Positions 25,024 to 34,014 of a stretch of 64,000 bases of DNA are shown here, piece by piece (the stretch's first letter is position 1; every line of letters starts with the position of its first letter). A model generated the notes under the pieces. It was not told the DNA's origin and did not search any database. It was given only the letters and a program-made list of their open reading frames with translations. A program made the translations under genes and the position numbers. The stretch comes from Christensenellaceae bacterium (lineage in GTDB: Bacteria; Bacillota; Clostridia; Christensenellales; Borkfalkiaceae). The DNA lies in assembly GCA_948890655.1 (NCBI GenBank), contig CAQTYU010000001.1:1-64000 (forward strand), given 5' to 3'.

Positions 25024-25971
25024 TTAATCGTAAATCTTGGACATAGATTTATCCAAGTAAACGTTCTCTATTGCAGATGCAAACATTTGCGCCGTAGAAA
25101 TTATCTTGAAGATAGGTAAAATCTTATCCTTCGGGATATCGATAGTATCCAAGATAGCAAGCTCGTCAATAGGCGAGTCCGCAAGTCTTTCTATCGCGGG
25201 ACCCGATAGAACGCCGTGAGAGCAACAAGCGTAAATTGCTTTTGCCCCAGCTTCTTTAAGTGCGCGCGCGCCCTGCACTATCGTGCCTGCGGTATCTATC
25301 ATATCGTCGACCATAAGGCAATTTTTGCCTTTGACGTCGCCTATAATGTTCATAACCTCCATTACGTTGGCTTTGGGACGGCGCTTATCTATTATCGCCA
25401 TTTGCGCATCCATTCTTGCGGCGACTTTTCTTGCGCGGGCAACCGAGCCGATATCGGGGGAAACCACGACGAAGTTTTCGTCAACCTTGGGTTTAAAGTA
25501 GTTGTAAAGCGTGGGTCCGCCCACGAGGTTGTCCAAAGGAATATCGAAAAAGCCCTGAATTTGCGCGCAGTGCAAATCCATAGTAAGAACCCTGTCTGCG
25601 CCCGCGCTGGTGATAAGATTTGCAACGAGTTTTGCGGTTATAGGCTCGCGTGAGCGCGCCTTTCTATCCTGACGGGCGTAACCGAAATATGGAATAACCG
25701 CGGTAATTCTGCCCGCGCTTGCCCGCCTTGCCGCGTCTATCATAATGAGCAACTCCATAAGGTTTACGTTTACGGGATAGCTCGTGGACTGAATGAGAAA
25801 CACGTCCGTTCCCCGAATGGTTTCGTTAAAGCGAACGTAAATTTCACCGTCGGAGAAGTGAGTTACTTCCATTTCGCCGAGAGTAGTGTTGAGTTTTGCC
25901 GCTATTTTCTCGGCAAGGGGTTTGTTTGAATTGCCCGAAAAGATTTTAATTTCATTTCCGTGGTTTATCAT
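25024..25971 (-). CDS. prs: Ribose-phosphate pyrophosphokinase
   Basis: Makes phosphoribosyl pyrophosphate from ribose 5-phosphate and ATP for purine, pyrimidine, histidine and NAD synthesis. The 315-residue length is typical of class I enzymes. Recognisable parts are the N-terminal FSGNSNKPLAEKIA, the ATP-binding YFGYARQDRK (about 96-105), the flexible-loop KRRP and the PRPP loop MVDDMIDTAGTI (about 216-227). AGGAAC precedes the ATG. It lies upstream of pth and mfd, a gene order seen in other Firmicutes. Confidence 0.96.
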   Translation of the reverse strand: MINHGNEIKIFSGNSNKPLAEKIAAKLNTTLGEMEVTHFSDGEIYVRFNETIRGTDVFLIQSTSYPVNVNLMELLIMIDAARRASAGRITAVIPYFGYARQDRKARSREPITAKLVANLITSAGADRVLTMDLHCAQIQGFFDIPLDNLVGGPTLYNYFKPKVDENFVVVSPDIGSVARARKVAARMDAQMAIIDKRRPKANVMEVMNIIGDVKGKNCLMVDDMIDTAGTIVQGARALKEAGAKAIYACCSHGVLSGPAIERLADSPIDELAILDTIDIPKDKILPIFKIISTAQMFASAIENVYLDKSMSKIYD

Positions 25972-26077
25972 TTAAGTTCCTCCGACGTGATTATAAAAGG
26001 TTCGGCGAGAGAGTCGCTTAAAACCCAGTTTTTATTGTAATATTTACATTAAATAAAGTCAACTAAATTAAAGTCTT

Positions 26078-26542
26078 TTAGACTTCGGGGCTTTCTTTGA
26101 TACGCCCGCGCATTTGCTTGAAAAAATTTGACAAGACCGAGGAGCATTCCTCTTCCATTACGCCGCCCTCGACCTCTATTACATGGTTGACGAGGTTGGC
26201 GTTTGCAAGCTTGTCCGTTAAGGACCTGCCCTTAGCCTCGTATGCGCCGAAGTAGACTTTTTTTATACGGGCGTTAAGCATTGCGCCCATACACATAGGA
26301 CAGGGCTCTAAGGTGACGTAAATCTCGCATTCGGGAATACGCCAGCTTTTGAGTTTTTTGCAAGCCTTTTCGATAGCCTCGACTTCCGCATGTGCGGTTG
26401 CAATTTGCTTTTTCGTTCTTCTGTTGTGCCCGCGGGATATGATGTTACCGTCCAGCACGACTACCGCGCCGATGGGGACTTCGCCCTCTTCAAGACCTTT
26501 TTGCGCGCATTTAAGCGCGGCTTTCATAAATTTATCTGCCAT
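26078..26542 (-). CDS. tadA: tRNA-specific adenosine deaminase TadA
   Basis: Converts the wobble adenosine of tRNA-Arg(ACG) to inosine. The 154-residue deaminase has the zinc site HAEVEAIEKA (His and catalytic Glu, about 51-53) and PCPMCMGAM (two Cys, about 81-84). The start overlaps the end of the M14 peptidase gene by 11 nt, so translation may be coupled; no clear ribosome binding site is visible. Confidence 0.94.
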   Translation of the reverse strand: MADKFMKAALKCAQKGLEEGEVPIGAVVVLDGNIISRGHNRRTKKQIATAHAEVEAIEKACKKLKSWRIPECEIYVTLEPCPMCMGAMLNARIKKVYFGAYEAKGRSLTDKLANANLVNHVIEVEGGVMEEECSSVLSNFFKQMRGRIKESPEV

Positions 26543-27263
26543 AGTTTTCAGAAAAGATTTTTATTATTTTATAACATTTTTTTAATTTTTTCAATTCCGT
26601 TATGGGGTGCGTTAAGCCGTCGGAGCCGCACTCTACCGTGTAGGCGGGGATTTTCAACTTCTGTATGCACCAATCCTTGTAACCGCCCGCAGAGCCGTAT
26701 ATCCGCTTTATTTCGTAACCCGTTACGGCGTTTATGATATTTGCGCCACGAATATCCCCCCTGCCGTTGTATTCCCAGTAAATTTCTTCGCCCTTGGTAT
26801 GAAAGCTGAGCGTGACGAACGGATGAATTTTTAAAGTAAAATCGCGGAGAGCTATCGTTTCGGGTTCGGAAAACGGGTAATCGCCGATACAGTTTTCACC
26901 GCCGCGAACACGAGTATTTAAACGCCCGCTGCCCCAATCGGCGTCGAAATTGCAATTTAAATCAACTCCCCGCCCGTTTGCCTTCCAGAGCGGGAACGTC
27001 GTTTCGGAAATGACCGCGCCGTCGGGGTTCAAAAGGGGAATTATCCAACCTCCGCCCGACTTTACGCCCTTTTTTATATGCTTTAAGGCAAGCCTTGCGG
27101 TTATCCATTCGCGGGCGTGAACAGCGTAGACGGCGATAAACTGCCTGCCCGTTTCAGCCCCGACATGAAAAGCAAAAATTTCCCTGCCTGCGCAGGTGTA
27201 CCCTGCAACGCATTTTTTGAACTGATAGCTTTTGTAGAATTTTGAAACTTCGTCGTATATCAC
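26532..27263 (-). CDS. M14-family zinc carboxypeptidase
   Basis: A 243-residue zinc peptidase with the M14 motif HAREW (His and Glu ligands, about 49-52), the third ligand in LSFHTKGEE (about 154), and catalytic Glu in YTVECGSD. The phrase NPDGAVI and NLNCNFDADW are the usual substrate-pocket stretches. Length and motifs fit gamma-D-glutamyl-meso-diaminopimelate peptidases of Firmicutes, but there is no LysM or signal peptide, so it would act in the cytoplasm, perhaps on recycled wall peptides. Start GTG 27263 is uncertain. It sits between rlmH and tadA in one minus-strand run. Confidence 0.82.
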   Translation of the reverse strand: MIYDEVSKFYKSYQFKKCVAGYTCAGREIFAFHVGAETGRQFIAVYAVHAREWITARLALKHIKKGVKSGGGWIIPLLNPDGAVISETTFPLWKANGRGVDLNCNFDADWGSGRLNTRVRGGENCIGDYPFSEPETIALRDFTLKIHPFVTLSFHTKGEEIYWEYNGRGDIRGANIINAVTGYEIKRIYGSAGGYKDWCIQKLKIPAYTVECGSDGLTHPITELKKLKKCYKIIKIFSENYGR

Positions 27264-27295
27264 AACAATAAAGTATGATATTCGGCAAATTTTGA

Positions 27296-27733
27296 TTACT
27301 TGTGATAGGTAGAGCCGCTGTTTATCATAAACGCGCGGTAGATTTGTTCAAGTAATATTACGCGCATCAGTTGGTGCGGGAAAGTCATATCCGAAAAAGA
27401 AAGCTTTAAATCGGCTTTATCCTTTACGGCGTTAGAAAGCCCGAAGGAAGAGCCTATTATAAACGTTATTTCGCTACCCTTGTCACAGAGAGTTTTAACG
27501 TGTGAAGCCATCTTTTCGCTTGAAAGTTTTACGCCCTCTACGCACAGCGCGATAACGTAGCCCTTTGCGGCGCGAAAGATACTCTGCGCTTCTTCCTCCA
27601 AGTCCTTGCCTTCGGCAAGCTCCTTTACTTCCACCTTTGCAAAGCGGGAAAGGCGTTTCAAATATTCGGCTGTTGCGTCCCTAAAAAACTCTTCTTTGAT
27701 TTTACCCACGCAGACCACGTTGATTTTTTGCAC
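27296..27733 (-). CDS. rlmH: 23S rRNA (pseudouridine-1915-N3)-methyltransferase RlmH
   Basis: SPOUT-class enzyme that methylates pseudouridine 1915 in helix 69 of 23S rRNA on assembled ribosomes. The 145 residues include the S-adenosylmethionine loop FIIGSSFGLS (about 91-100), LSFSDMTFPHQLMRVILLEQIYRA and the C-terminal Tyr-His-Lys, all family hallmarks. Start GTG 27733 has GAGGT upstream and lies four nt after the CPBP protease stop. Confidence 0.95.
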   Translation of the reverse strand: MQKINVVCVGKIKEEFFRDATAEYLKRLSRFAKVEVKELAEGKDLEEEAQSIFRAAKGYVIALCVEGVKLSSEKMASHVKTLCDKGSEITFIIGSSFGLSNAVKDKADLKLSFSDMTFPHQLMRVILLEQIYRAFMINSGSTYHK

Positions 27734-27736
27734 GCC

Positions 27737-28675
27737 TTACCTCACGAAAAACGATAATATCCACATTACACCCATAATAGCTATTCCTATCGAAGCGAAG
27801 ATAAAGAACGATTTTACCGCGCCTTTTCGGCATTTTATTACAGATTTTTTATCTAAAACGAGCCAAACCATTCCGCCGATGAAGCTGACTGCCGACGTTA
27901 CTATTAAAGCGATTTCCCCGCCAGACGAGACTATAAGGTTGCCCGACGCGTCCAAAAGTCCGCAAGCGGCGAAGATAACGATTAGGGCGTTATTGATAAA
28001 GTGCATTATCACCGACGGCAATATTGAGCCCGAACGGATTGCGACGAACGCAAAGACGCAGCCTGCAAGAAACTGGTAAACCGTTTGCTCAGCCGAAGCG
28101 TGGAAAAGCGAAAAGGCGAAGCCGACTATAAACACGGTGCGTACGGTGCCGACCCCGTCCTTGCAAGAGTTCAGAATTACGCCGCGGAACAGCCCTTCTT
28201 CAAAAATTGCGGGCATCAGCGCAATGACTAAAAGCGCGGGGACGACGAGCCCGCCCGAAAGATTGGGAAGGTACGCGTCCCTGCCCTTAGGAACGTATCC
28301 TAAAAGCTTTAAAAACTCCGTGACCCCCGTATCAACCCAACTTACCGAAAAGATGAGCCCGAATATTAATAGCAAAGCTATTAAAAAATACTTGGGGTGA
28401 CATTTTACGGGGAAAGCCCTTTTGACGGGGAATTTTTTGTATTTAAGAGTTACCGACATTGCAACCGTCATTGCAACGGGAGCGGCAAGGTAATTCAAGT
28501 AAAGGTACGCGTCCGACCCCTCTTCTATACCGGCGGCTAAAATTACGATACCTAATACAAAGCCCACGAATACGTAGAGCACCGCGGTAAGACTTAAAGC
28601 AAATCCGCCGATATGTGAATCATGTTGCAATAATGGATTAACGGGTTGCATACCCCTAGCGTTTTCGTCGTTCAT
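27737..28675 (-). CDS. CPBP family intramembrane metalloprotease
   Basis: A membrane-embedded protease of the CPBP/Abi type with about eight helices. Catalytic motifs: FEEGLFRG (Glu-Glu-x3-Arg, about 155-162), FSLFHAS (His) and SVIMHFINNAL (His and Asn). I place the start at ATG 28675, not at the upstream ATG 28690, because that ATG lies within the promoter: TATAAT at 28682-28687 ends six nt before 28675, giving a leaderless mRNA. Such proteins process prenylated or other membrane peptides in some bacteria. Its role here is unknown. The stop is adjacent to rlmH. Confidence 0.85.
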   Translation of the reverse strand: MNDENARGMQPVNPLLQHDSHIGGFALSLTAVLYVFVGFVLGIVILAAGIEEGSDAYLYLNYLAAPVAMTVAMSVTLKYKKFPVKRAFPVKCHPKYFLIALLLIFGLIFSVSWVDTGVTEFLKLLGYVPKGRDAYLPNLSGGLVVPALLVIALMPAIFEEGLFRGVILNSCKDGVGTVRTVFIVGFAFSLFHASAEQTVYQFLAGCVFAFVAIRSGSILPSVIMHFINNALIVIFAACGLLDASGNLIVSSGGEIALIVTSAVSFIGGMVWLVLDKKSVIKCRKGAVKSFFIFASIGIAIMGVMWILSFFVR

Positions 28676-28681
28676 ATTACG

Positions 28682-28710
28682 ATTATACATTAAAATAAAG
28701 TTTAAGTAAA
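28682..28710 (-). promoter_or_regulatory. Leaderless promoter of CPBP gene
   Basis: Minus-strand TTTACT (28705-28710), 17-bp spacer, TATAAT (28682-28687), six nt, then ATG 28675. Confidence 0.75.
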
Positions 28711-28717
28711 TTATTTA

Positions 28718-28746
28718 TTTACTTTTAATGTAATTTGTTGTAAAAT
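28718..28746 (+). promoter_or_regulatory. Leaderless promoter of fumarase operon
   Basis: TTTACT (28718-28723), 17-bp spacer, TAAAAT (28741-28746), six nt, then ATG 28753. It mirrors the divergent CPBP promoter. Confidence 0.75.
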
Positions 28747-28752
28747 TCAGAT

Positions 28753-29592
28753 ATGCGCAAGATAAATACTTCTTCAATAGAAGAAAAAATTTATAATATG
28801 GCTTTGCACGCGGGCGTGAACGTAACCCGTTCCTGCAAAGAGGCGCTTGTATGCGCACGGGATAAAGAGAACGGCGAGGCGGCAAAATTTGCGCTTGATA
28901 TACTTATTGAAAACGCGAGCGTTGCAAAGACCGAAAATATGCCCGTATGCCAGGACACGGGGATTGCCGTGGTTTTTCTCGAAATAGGGCAGGAAGTTTT
29001 TCTTGAAGGAAAATCTTTGAAGGAAGCCGTTAATTCGGGCGTACGCCGAGCATATGCGGACGGGTATTTCAGAAAGTCGGTATGCGATCCTATAACGCGC
29101 CAAAACACAGGCGACAACACCCCCGCCGTTATTCATACCGAAATCGTAGACGGCGATAAAATAAATATTGCGTTTATGCCTAAAGGGTTCGGTAGCGAGA
29201 ATATGTCCCGCCTTTATATGCTTAAACCCGCGCATGGAATCGAGGCTGCTATCGACGCCGTTGTCGAAACGGTCAGACTTGCGGGGTCACGACCCTGCCC
29301 ACCCGTTTTAGTAGGCGTGGGAATTGGCGGGACTTTCGACACCTGCGCTTTGCTTGCCAAAAAGGCGTTGACGCGCGACGTCGGCGTACCGAGTACTAAC
29401 CCTGCGGTTGCGGAAATAGAAAAAATTGCGCTAAGCAGAATTAATAACTTAAATATCGGCTGCCAAGGCTTTCACGGCGACACTACGGCTTTGGGCGTTG
29501 CTTGCGAAACTGCGCCGACGCACATCGCGGGGCTGCCCGTTGCGGTGAATATCCAATGTCATTGCGTTCGGTGCGAAAAGAGGGTTTTATGA
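28753..29592 (+). CDS. fumA: Class I fumarate hydratase, alpha subunit
   Basis: Large subunit of the two-part, oxygen-sensitive [4Fe-4S] fumarase that interconverts fumarate and malate. The three cluster cysteines are in MPVCQDTG (about 61), FDTCALL (about 198) and GCQGFHGD (about 237). Other family blocks are PKGFGSENMS and GVGIGGTFD. The stop overlaps the beta-subunit start (ATGA). Tartrate dehydratase shares this architecture, so the substrate is likely but not proven. The mRNA appears leaderless. Confidence 0.9.
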   Translation: MRKINTSSIEEKIYNMALHAGVNVTRSCKEALVCARDKENGEAAKFALDILIENASVAKTENMPVCQDTGIAVVFLEIGQEVFLEGKSLKEAVNSGVRRAYADGYFRKSVCDPITRQNTGDNTPAVIHTEIVDGDKINIAFMPKGFGSENMSRLYMLKPAHGIEAAIDAVVETVRLAGSRPCPPVLVGVGIGGTFDTCALLAKKALTRDVGVPSTNPAVAEIEKIALSRINNLNIGCQGFHGDTTALGVACETAPTHIAGLPVAVNIQCHCVRCEKRVL

Positions 29593-30107
29593 AAAAGCTG
29601 ACTTTGCCTCTTACAAAGAACGATATAAAAAATCTGCGCGCGGGCGACAGCGTAATGCTGTCGGGCGTAGTACTCACAGCGCGGGACTGTGCGCATAAAA
29701 AGCTTTTCTCCCTTTTGGAAGATAACAATCCCTTACCATTCGACATTAAAGACGCGATTATTTATTACGCGGGTCCCTGCCCATCGCGACCGAACAAAGC
29801 TTCGGGGAGCTGCGGTCCGACTACTTCGGCAAGAATGGAAAGCTTTGCGCCTGCTCTTATCGATTTGGGGCTTGGCGCTATTATCGGCAAGGGCGAAATG
29901 AACGAAGAGACGCGCGAGGCATTGAAAAGGAACTGCGCCGTTTACTTTGCGTCAATAGGCGGCGCCGGCGCGCTGTACGGCAACACAATTAGAAAGAGCG
30001 AATGCATTGCATTTCCCGAACTGTTATCCGAAGCCGTTTACCGCCTTGAAGTTGAAAACTTCCCCGCGATAGTTGCGTACGACTGTTATGGCAACTCGAT
30101 TTACTAA
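29589..30107 (+). CDS. fumB: Class I fumarate hydratase, beta subunit
   Basis: Small subunit of the same enzyme, 172 residues from ATG 29589 in the ATGA overlap; an ORF extension further upstream lies inside the alpha gene. Family blocks are LRAGDSVMLSGVVLTARDCAHK, the PCPSRPNKASGSCGPTTSARM stretch (shortened here in two parts: GPCPSRPN and GSCGPTTS) that binds substrate, and GKGEMNEE. The C-terminus includes FPAIVAYDCYGNS. The gene name follows the subunit convention only loosely. Confidence 0.88.
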   Translation: MKKLTLPLTKNDIKNLRAGDSVMLSGVVLTARDCAHKKLFSLLEDNNPLPFDIKDAIIYYAGPCPSRPNKASGSCGPTTSARMESFAPALIDLGLGAIIGKGEMNEETREALKRNCAVYFASIGGAGALYGNTIRKSECIAFPELLSEAVYRLEVENFPAIVAYDCYGNSIY

Positions 30108-30121
30108 ACGCATAAAATCGT

Positions 30122-30150
30122 TTGACTTTAAATTTTTATAAAGCTATAAT
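30122..30150 (+). promoter_or_regulatory. Promoter of T-box/pheST
   Basis: TTGACT (30122-30127), 17-bp spacer, TATAAT (30145-30150); RNA start near 30157. Confidence 0.85.
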
Positions 30151-30156
30151 AAGCGT

Positions 30157-30400
30157 AAATATAAAGGCGACGAACGGGACAGACGTTTTTAAAACCCTTT
30201 TCAGAGAGAGAAATCCGAAAACGGCTGAAAGATTTCTTATAGGGTTTAAGCGGTATTCACCCGCGAGCCGACGGGCGAAAAGCGCGAGCTTAGTAGTCCG
30301 CTCCGCTTACCTTGCGTAAAAGGTCAATTAAGGCGGCGTTTGCCGTGAATCGGGTGGTACCGCGAAAATTATTCGCCCCGTGCGTTTGCACGGGGTTTTT
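30157..30400 (+). ncRNA. T-box leader, predicted tRNA-Phe specific
   Basis: The T-box sequence GTGAATCGGGTGGTACCGCG is at 30345-30364 and is followed by a terminator stem (30376-30395, five T). The antiterminator would form when uncharged tRNA pairs with the GGTG bulge. Upstream, Stem I shows AGAGAGAAAT and GGCTGAAAG elements. The candidate specifier is TTC at 30256-30258, which pairs with the GAA anticodon of tRNA-Phe and fits the downstream pheST genes. Confidence 0.9.
30376..30400 (+). terminator. T-box-controlled terminator
   Basis: Stem CCCCGTGC/GCACGGGG with loop GTTT and five T. It ends the leader when tRNA-Phe is charged. Confidence 0.9.
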
Positions 30401-30419
30401 ATATTTTTAAGGAGTGTTT

Positions 30420-31442
30420 ATGCAGGACAAGATTAACGAGATTGAAAAAAGCATTGACGATGCGGTGAAAGACGTTGAATCGTCAAAGACTTTACAAGAG
30501 ATTAAGATGCGCTTTTTAGGCAAGACGGGCGAGATTTCCGCGCTAATGAAGAATATGCGCGAGGTGCCGCCCGAACAGCGTCCTTCTATGGGCAAGCTTT
30601 TAAACGCTTTAAGGGAATGGACGGAAGAACGGTTCAACGCGATTGAAAAGAGAATTAAGGAATTCGAGCTGAAAAGGCGTTATTCCGAAGAAAAAATCGA
30701 CGTAACTCTGCCCGCAAAGGTCACCGACGACGGGGCATACCACCCCAACACGCTTATAAGGCGGGAACTTATTTCCATATTTTCGGGAATGGGATTCGAA
30801 GTCTTCGAGGGACCCGAGATAGAAAACGATTATTATAATTTTACCGCGCTCAACACGCCTGCGGACCACCCTGCAAGGGATATGCAGGATACATTTTACA
30901 TTTCAAGCGATTTACTTTTAAGAACGCAAACTTCCGCGGGGCAGATACGCGTTATGGAAAACAAGAAGCCGCCCATTAAAATACTTTCCCCCGGGAAGGT
31001 TTATAGAAGCGACGACGACGCGACGCACTCGCCTATGTTCTCGCAGATGGAAGGGCTCGTTGTTGACAAGAGCATAACGCTTTGCGATTTGAAAGGTATG
31101 CTGGACGAGTTCGCAAAAAAGATTTTCGGCGCGGGCGTAAAAACAAGACTCCGCCCTTCTTACTTCCCCTTTACCGAGCCTTCGGTTGAAGTTGACGTGA
31201 GTTGTTTCGAGTGCGGCGGAAGCGGTTGCAGGCTGTGCAAGGGCACGGGCTGGATTGAGGTTCTCGGCGCGGGAATGGTAAACAGGCACGTTTTAGAGGG
31301 CTGCGGCATAGACCCCGATATTTATTCGGGCTTTGCGTTCGGTATGGGAATTGAGAGAATTGCTATGCTTAAATACGGCATAAACAATATGAAGCTCCTG
31401 TTCGAGGGCGACACGAGATTTTCGAAACAGTTCAAGGGTTAA
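30420..31442 (+). CDS. pheS: Phenylalanine-tRNA ligase alpha subunit
   Basis: Catalytic subunit that charges tRNA-Phe with phenylalanine as an alpha2-beta2 enzyme with PheT. ATG 30420 follows AAGGAG at good spacing; the in-frame GTG at 30414 overlaps that site. An N-terminal coiled-coil arm (about 1-85) is followed by the class II core: motif 1 around GMGFEVFEGPEIE (about 120-132), motif 2 with the VYRSDDDATHSPMF region (about 195-208) and motif 3 FGMGIERIAML (about 310-320). A short Cys-rich insertion, CFECGGSGCRLC, is usual for bacterial PheS. Expression is set by the T-box leader. Confidence 0.97.
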   Translation: MQDKINEIEKSIDDAVKDVESSKTLQEIKMRFLGKTGEISALMKNMREVPPEQRPSMGKLLNALREWTEERFNAIEKRIKEFELKRRYSEEKIDVTLPAKVTDDGAYHPNTLIRRELISIFSGMGFEVFEGPEIENDYYNFTALNTPADHPARDMQDTFYISSDLLLRTQTSAGQIRVMENKKPPIKILSPGKVYRSDDDATHSPMFSQMEGLVVDKSITLCDLKGMLDEFAKKIFGAGVKTRLRPSYFPFTEPSVEVDVSCFECGGSGCRLCKGTGWIEVLGAGMVNRHVLEGCGIDPDIYSGFAFGMGIERIAMLKYGINNMKLLFEGDTRFSKQFKG

Positions 31443-31480
31443 AAGCAAAATAGCCTAAATTTTTGTGAAAGGAGATTTTA

Positions 31481-33892
31481 ATGAAAGCACCTTTAAGTTG
31501 GCTTAAAGCCTACGTAGATATAGACGTTACCGCCGAAGAATTGCAGGCAAAGCTTTTTTCCTGCGGGTTTGAAGTTGAAGAGTTAATTGAAGTCGGCAAA
31601 GCTATTTCGGGCGTCGTGGTCGGGGAAGTTATAGAATGCTCGCCTGTCGAGGGTACGCACTTGCACGTCTGCAAAGTTGATTGCGGCGACAAGGGAATAT
31701 TTCAGATTTGTTGCGGCGCGGACAACGTTAAAAAGGGAATTAAAGCCCCCTGCGCGTTGGTTGGCGCGACCGTTTACACTACGGCGAAAGACCACGTAAC
31801 GATTGAAGGCGTGGCGACCATTAAAAAGGGTAAGCTGCGCGGAATAGAATCGGACGGTATGCTTTGCTCCGGCGCGGAGCTTGGGCTTAACGGTGATATG
31901 TACGAGGGCGCGGAATACTGCGGACTTTTGCTTCTGCCGAAAGACAGCGTAAACGGTTCCGATATAAAGCCCATCGTCGGGCTTGACGATTATATCTTTG
32001 ATATAAGCGTTACGGCAAACCGCCCAGACTGCCAAAGTATTTTGGGAATTGCGCGGGAGGTTGCCGCCGTTCTTAAAAAGAAATTGAAAGAGCCCGACTA
32101 CTCCTATACCGCCGTTAAAGCGGATAAAAAAGATATAAAAATTTGCGACCTTGCGCCTGATTTGTGCCCCCGCTATATCGGGCATTATGTCAAAGACGTA
32201 AAGTGCGCACCCTCTCCCCTGTGGCTTAGACAACGGCTTGCAAAGTGCGGGCTGCGCTCCATTAGCAATATAGTTGACATTACTAACTATATACTTCTCG
32301 AATTGGGGCAGCCGATGCATGCATTCGATTTGAGAACGCTTGCGGGGCACGAGATTAATATAAGAAGAGCAGGCGACGGCGAGAAGATTACCACGTTGGA
32401 TGAAAACGAGTTCACTCTTACGCATGATAACCTCGTTATATGCGATAAGGATAAGCCCGTTGCCATTGCGGGCGTTATGGGCGCACTTAACAGCGAGATT
32501 GAAAACGACACGACCGAGGTTATGTTAGAGGCGGCAAAGTTTGCGCGCGACAGCGTAAGAAAGACCGCGCGGGCATTGGGACAGCACACGGACAGCTCCG
32601 CACTGTTTGAAAAGGGCGTGAACGAATACACTACGGAACGCGCTATGGCAAGAGCGCTGCACCTTATAGAGGAATTGAAGTGCGGCACAGTTACCGACTT
32701 GCACGTGGACGTGAAAACCGAAAACTCGCACACCGAAGAAAAGAAAATGACCGTCAGCGTGAAAACGATTAACGCGCTTTTGGGCATCGAAGTGCCAGCA
32801 AAGCAAATGGTTGAAATTCTTGAAAACCTTAATTTTAAGGTTTCGGTTAAGGGCGACGAAATGCTGATAACCGTGCCCCGCTACCGCGAGGATATAGACG
32901 GATACCCCGACATCGCGGAAGAAATTATCCGCTTCTACGGATACGACAATATCGAAGGTACTTTCCTCCCCTCCGCGGCAATCACGAACGGCGGGTTCAC
33001 CGAAGAGCAGAAAGCCGAAAACAGGCTTAAAGACATTTTGGTTGCAAAGGGACTGTACGAAATTTCAACCTACTCATTCTATTCTCAAAAAGATTTGGAT
33101 ATGCTCCACTTCGCGCCCGATGCAAAGGAGCGCAAAGCGATCAGAATTTTAAACCCTATTACCGAAGATTTATCCATTATGCGCACCACGCTTGCGCCCT
33201 CTATGGTGAACGTAATCGTGAGAAACCTGCGCCGCGGGAATACCGTGGGCAAGCTGTTTGAGCTAAGCAAGGTTTATCTTGCAGACGAGTTGCCCGTGAA
33301 TGACTTCCCCGAAGAGAGAGATAAGCTTTCGATAGGCGTTTGGGGCAAATACGACTTCTTCGATTTAAAGGGAATCGTGGAAAGCGTTGCGGGCGCGTTG
33401 AACGTAAAGTTTGAATACAAGCCCTGTGAACTCCCCTTCCTGCACCCGGGCATAACGGCAAAGGTCGTTTGCGAAGGCGTTGACGTGGGTTATCTCGGTG
33501 TAATTTCACCAAAGGTCGCGGAAGAGCTTGCATTGGAGCGCACCGTGTACGTTGCGGAGCTCGATTACGAAGAATTAAAGAACCACCGTAAGCCTTTTAA
33601 ATACGTTCCGCTTTCGAAGTACGCGGAGGTCACGCGCGACTTGGCGTTGACCTGCAGCGTCGCCACGACTTGCGCGAAGATTGAAAAAGAAATTTACGCG
33701 GCTTGCAAGTACGTTTCGAACGTTAAACTGTTTGACGTATATATCGGCGAACAGATTGAAACGGGCAAAAAGTCAATGGCGTTCACAGTTACTTTCACGC
33801 CGAAGGACGAACCCATTGAAAACAAGATTGACGGCTTCGTAAAAAAGATACTCGCCAATCTGAAATTTAAACTCGATATCACGTTAAGATAG
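31481..33892 (+). CDS. pheT: Phenylalanine-tRNA ligase beta subunit
   Basis: An 803-residue tRNA-binding and editing subunit. Order: EMAP-like tRNA-binding domain (about 40-150, VGEVIECSPVEGTHLHVC), B3/B4 editing region (about 205-375), B5 helix domain (about 400-470), inactive class II-like core, and the C-terminal anticodon-binding FDX-ACB fold (about 710-803, KYAEVTRDLALTC). GAAAGGAGATTT precedes the ATG. It is 38 nt downstream of pheS in the same T-box operon and is followed by a terminator. Confidence 0.97.
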   Translation: MKAPLSWLKAYVDIDVTAEELQAKLFSCGFEVEELIEVGKAISGVVVGEVIECSPVEGTHLHVCKVDCGDKGIFQICCGADNVKKGIKAPCALVGATVYTTAKDHVTIEGVATIKKGKLRGIESDGMLCSGAELGLNGDMYEGAEYCGLLLLPKDSVNGSDIKPIVGLDDYIFDISVTANRPDCQSILGIAREVAAVLKKKLKEPDYSYTAVKADKKDIKICDLAPDLCPRYIGHYVKDVKCAPSPLWLRQRLAKCGLRSISNIVDITNYILLELGQPMHAFDLRTLAGHEINIRRAGDGEKITTLDENEFTLTHDNLVICDKDKPVAIAGVMGALNSEIENDTTEVMLEAAKFARDSVRKTARALGQHTDSSALFEKGVNEYTTERAMARALHLIEELKCGTVTDLHVDVKTENSHTEEKKMTVSVKTINALLGIEVPAKQMVEILENLNFKVSVKGDEMLITVPRYREDIDGYPDIAEEIIRFYGYDNIEGTFLPSAAITNGGFTEEQKAENRLKDILVAKGLYEISTYSFYSQKDLDMLHFAPDAKERKAIRILNPITEDLSIMRTTLAPSMVNVIVRNLRRGNTVGKLFELSKVYLADELPVNDFPEERDKLSIGVWGKYDFFDLKGIVESVAGALNVKFEYKPCELPFLHPGITAKVVCEGVDVGYLGVISPKVAEELALERTVYVAELDYEELKNHRKPFKYVPLSKYAEVTRDLALTCSVATTCAKIEKEIYAACKYVSNVKLFDVYIGEQIETGKKSMAFTVTFTPKDEPIENKIDGFVKKILANLKFKLDITLR

Positions 33893-33895
33893 TAA

Positions 33896-33922
33896 AAAGC
33901 CCGTTTAAACGCGGGCTTTTCT
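33896..33922 (+). terminator. Terminator after pheT
   Basis: Stem AAAGCCCG/CGGGCTTT (33896-33903 with 33912-33919) followed by TCTAC; T residues of the arm form the tail. Confidence 0.8.
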
Positions 33923-34014
33923 ACAATTTGTGGAGCGTTTTCCACGGATTTGGCGTTGTACTCTATATCCAGAAACCGTAGAATATGAAGTAAGTCACTT
34001 ACGGAGGTCAACTT

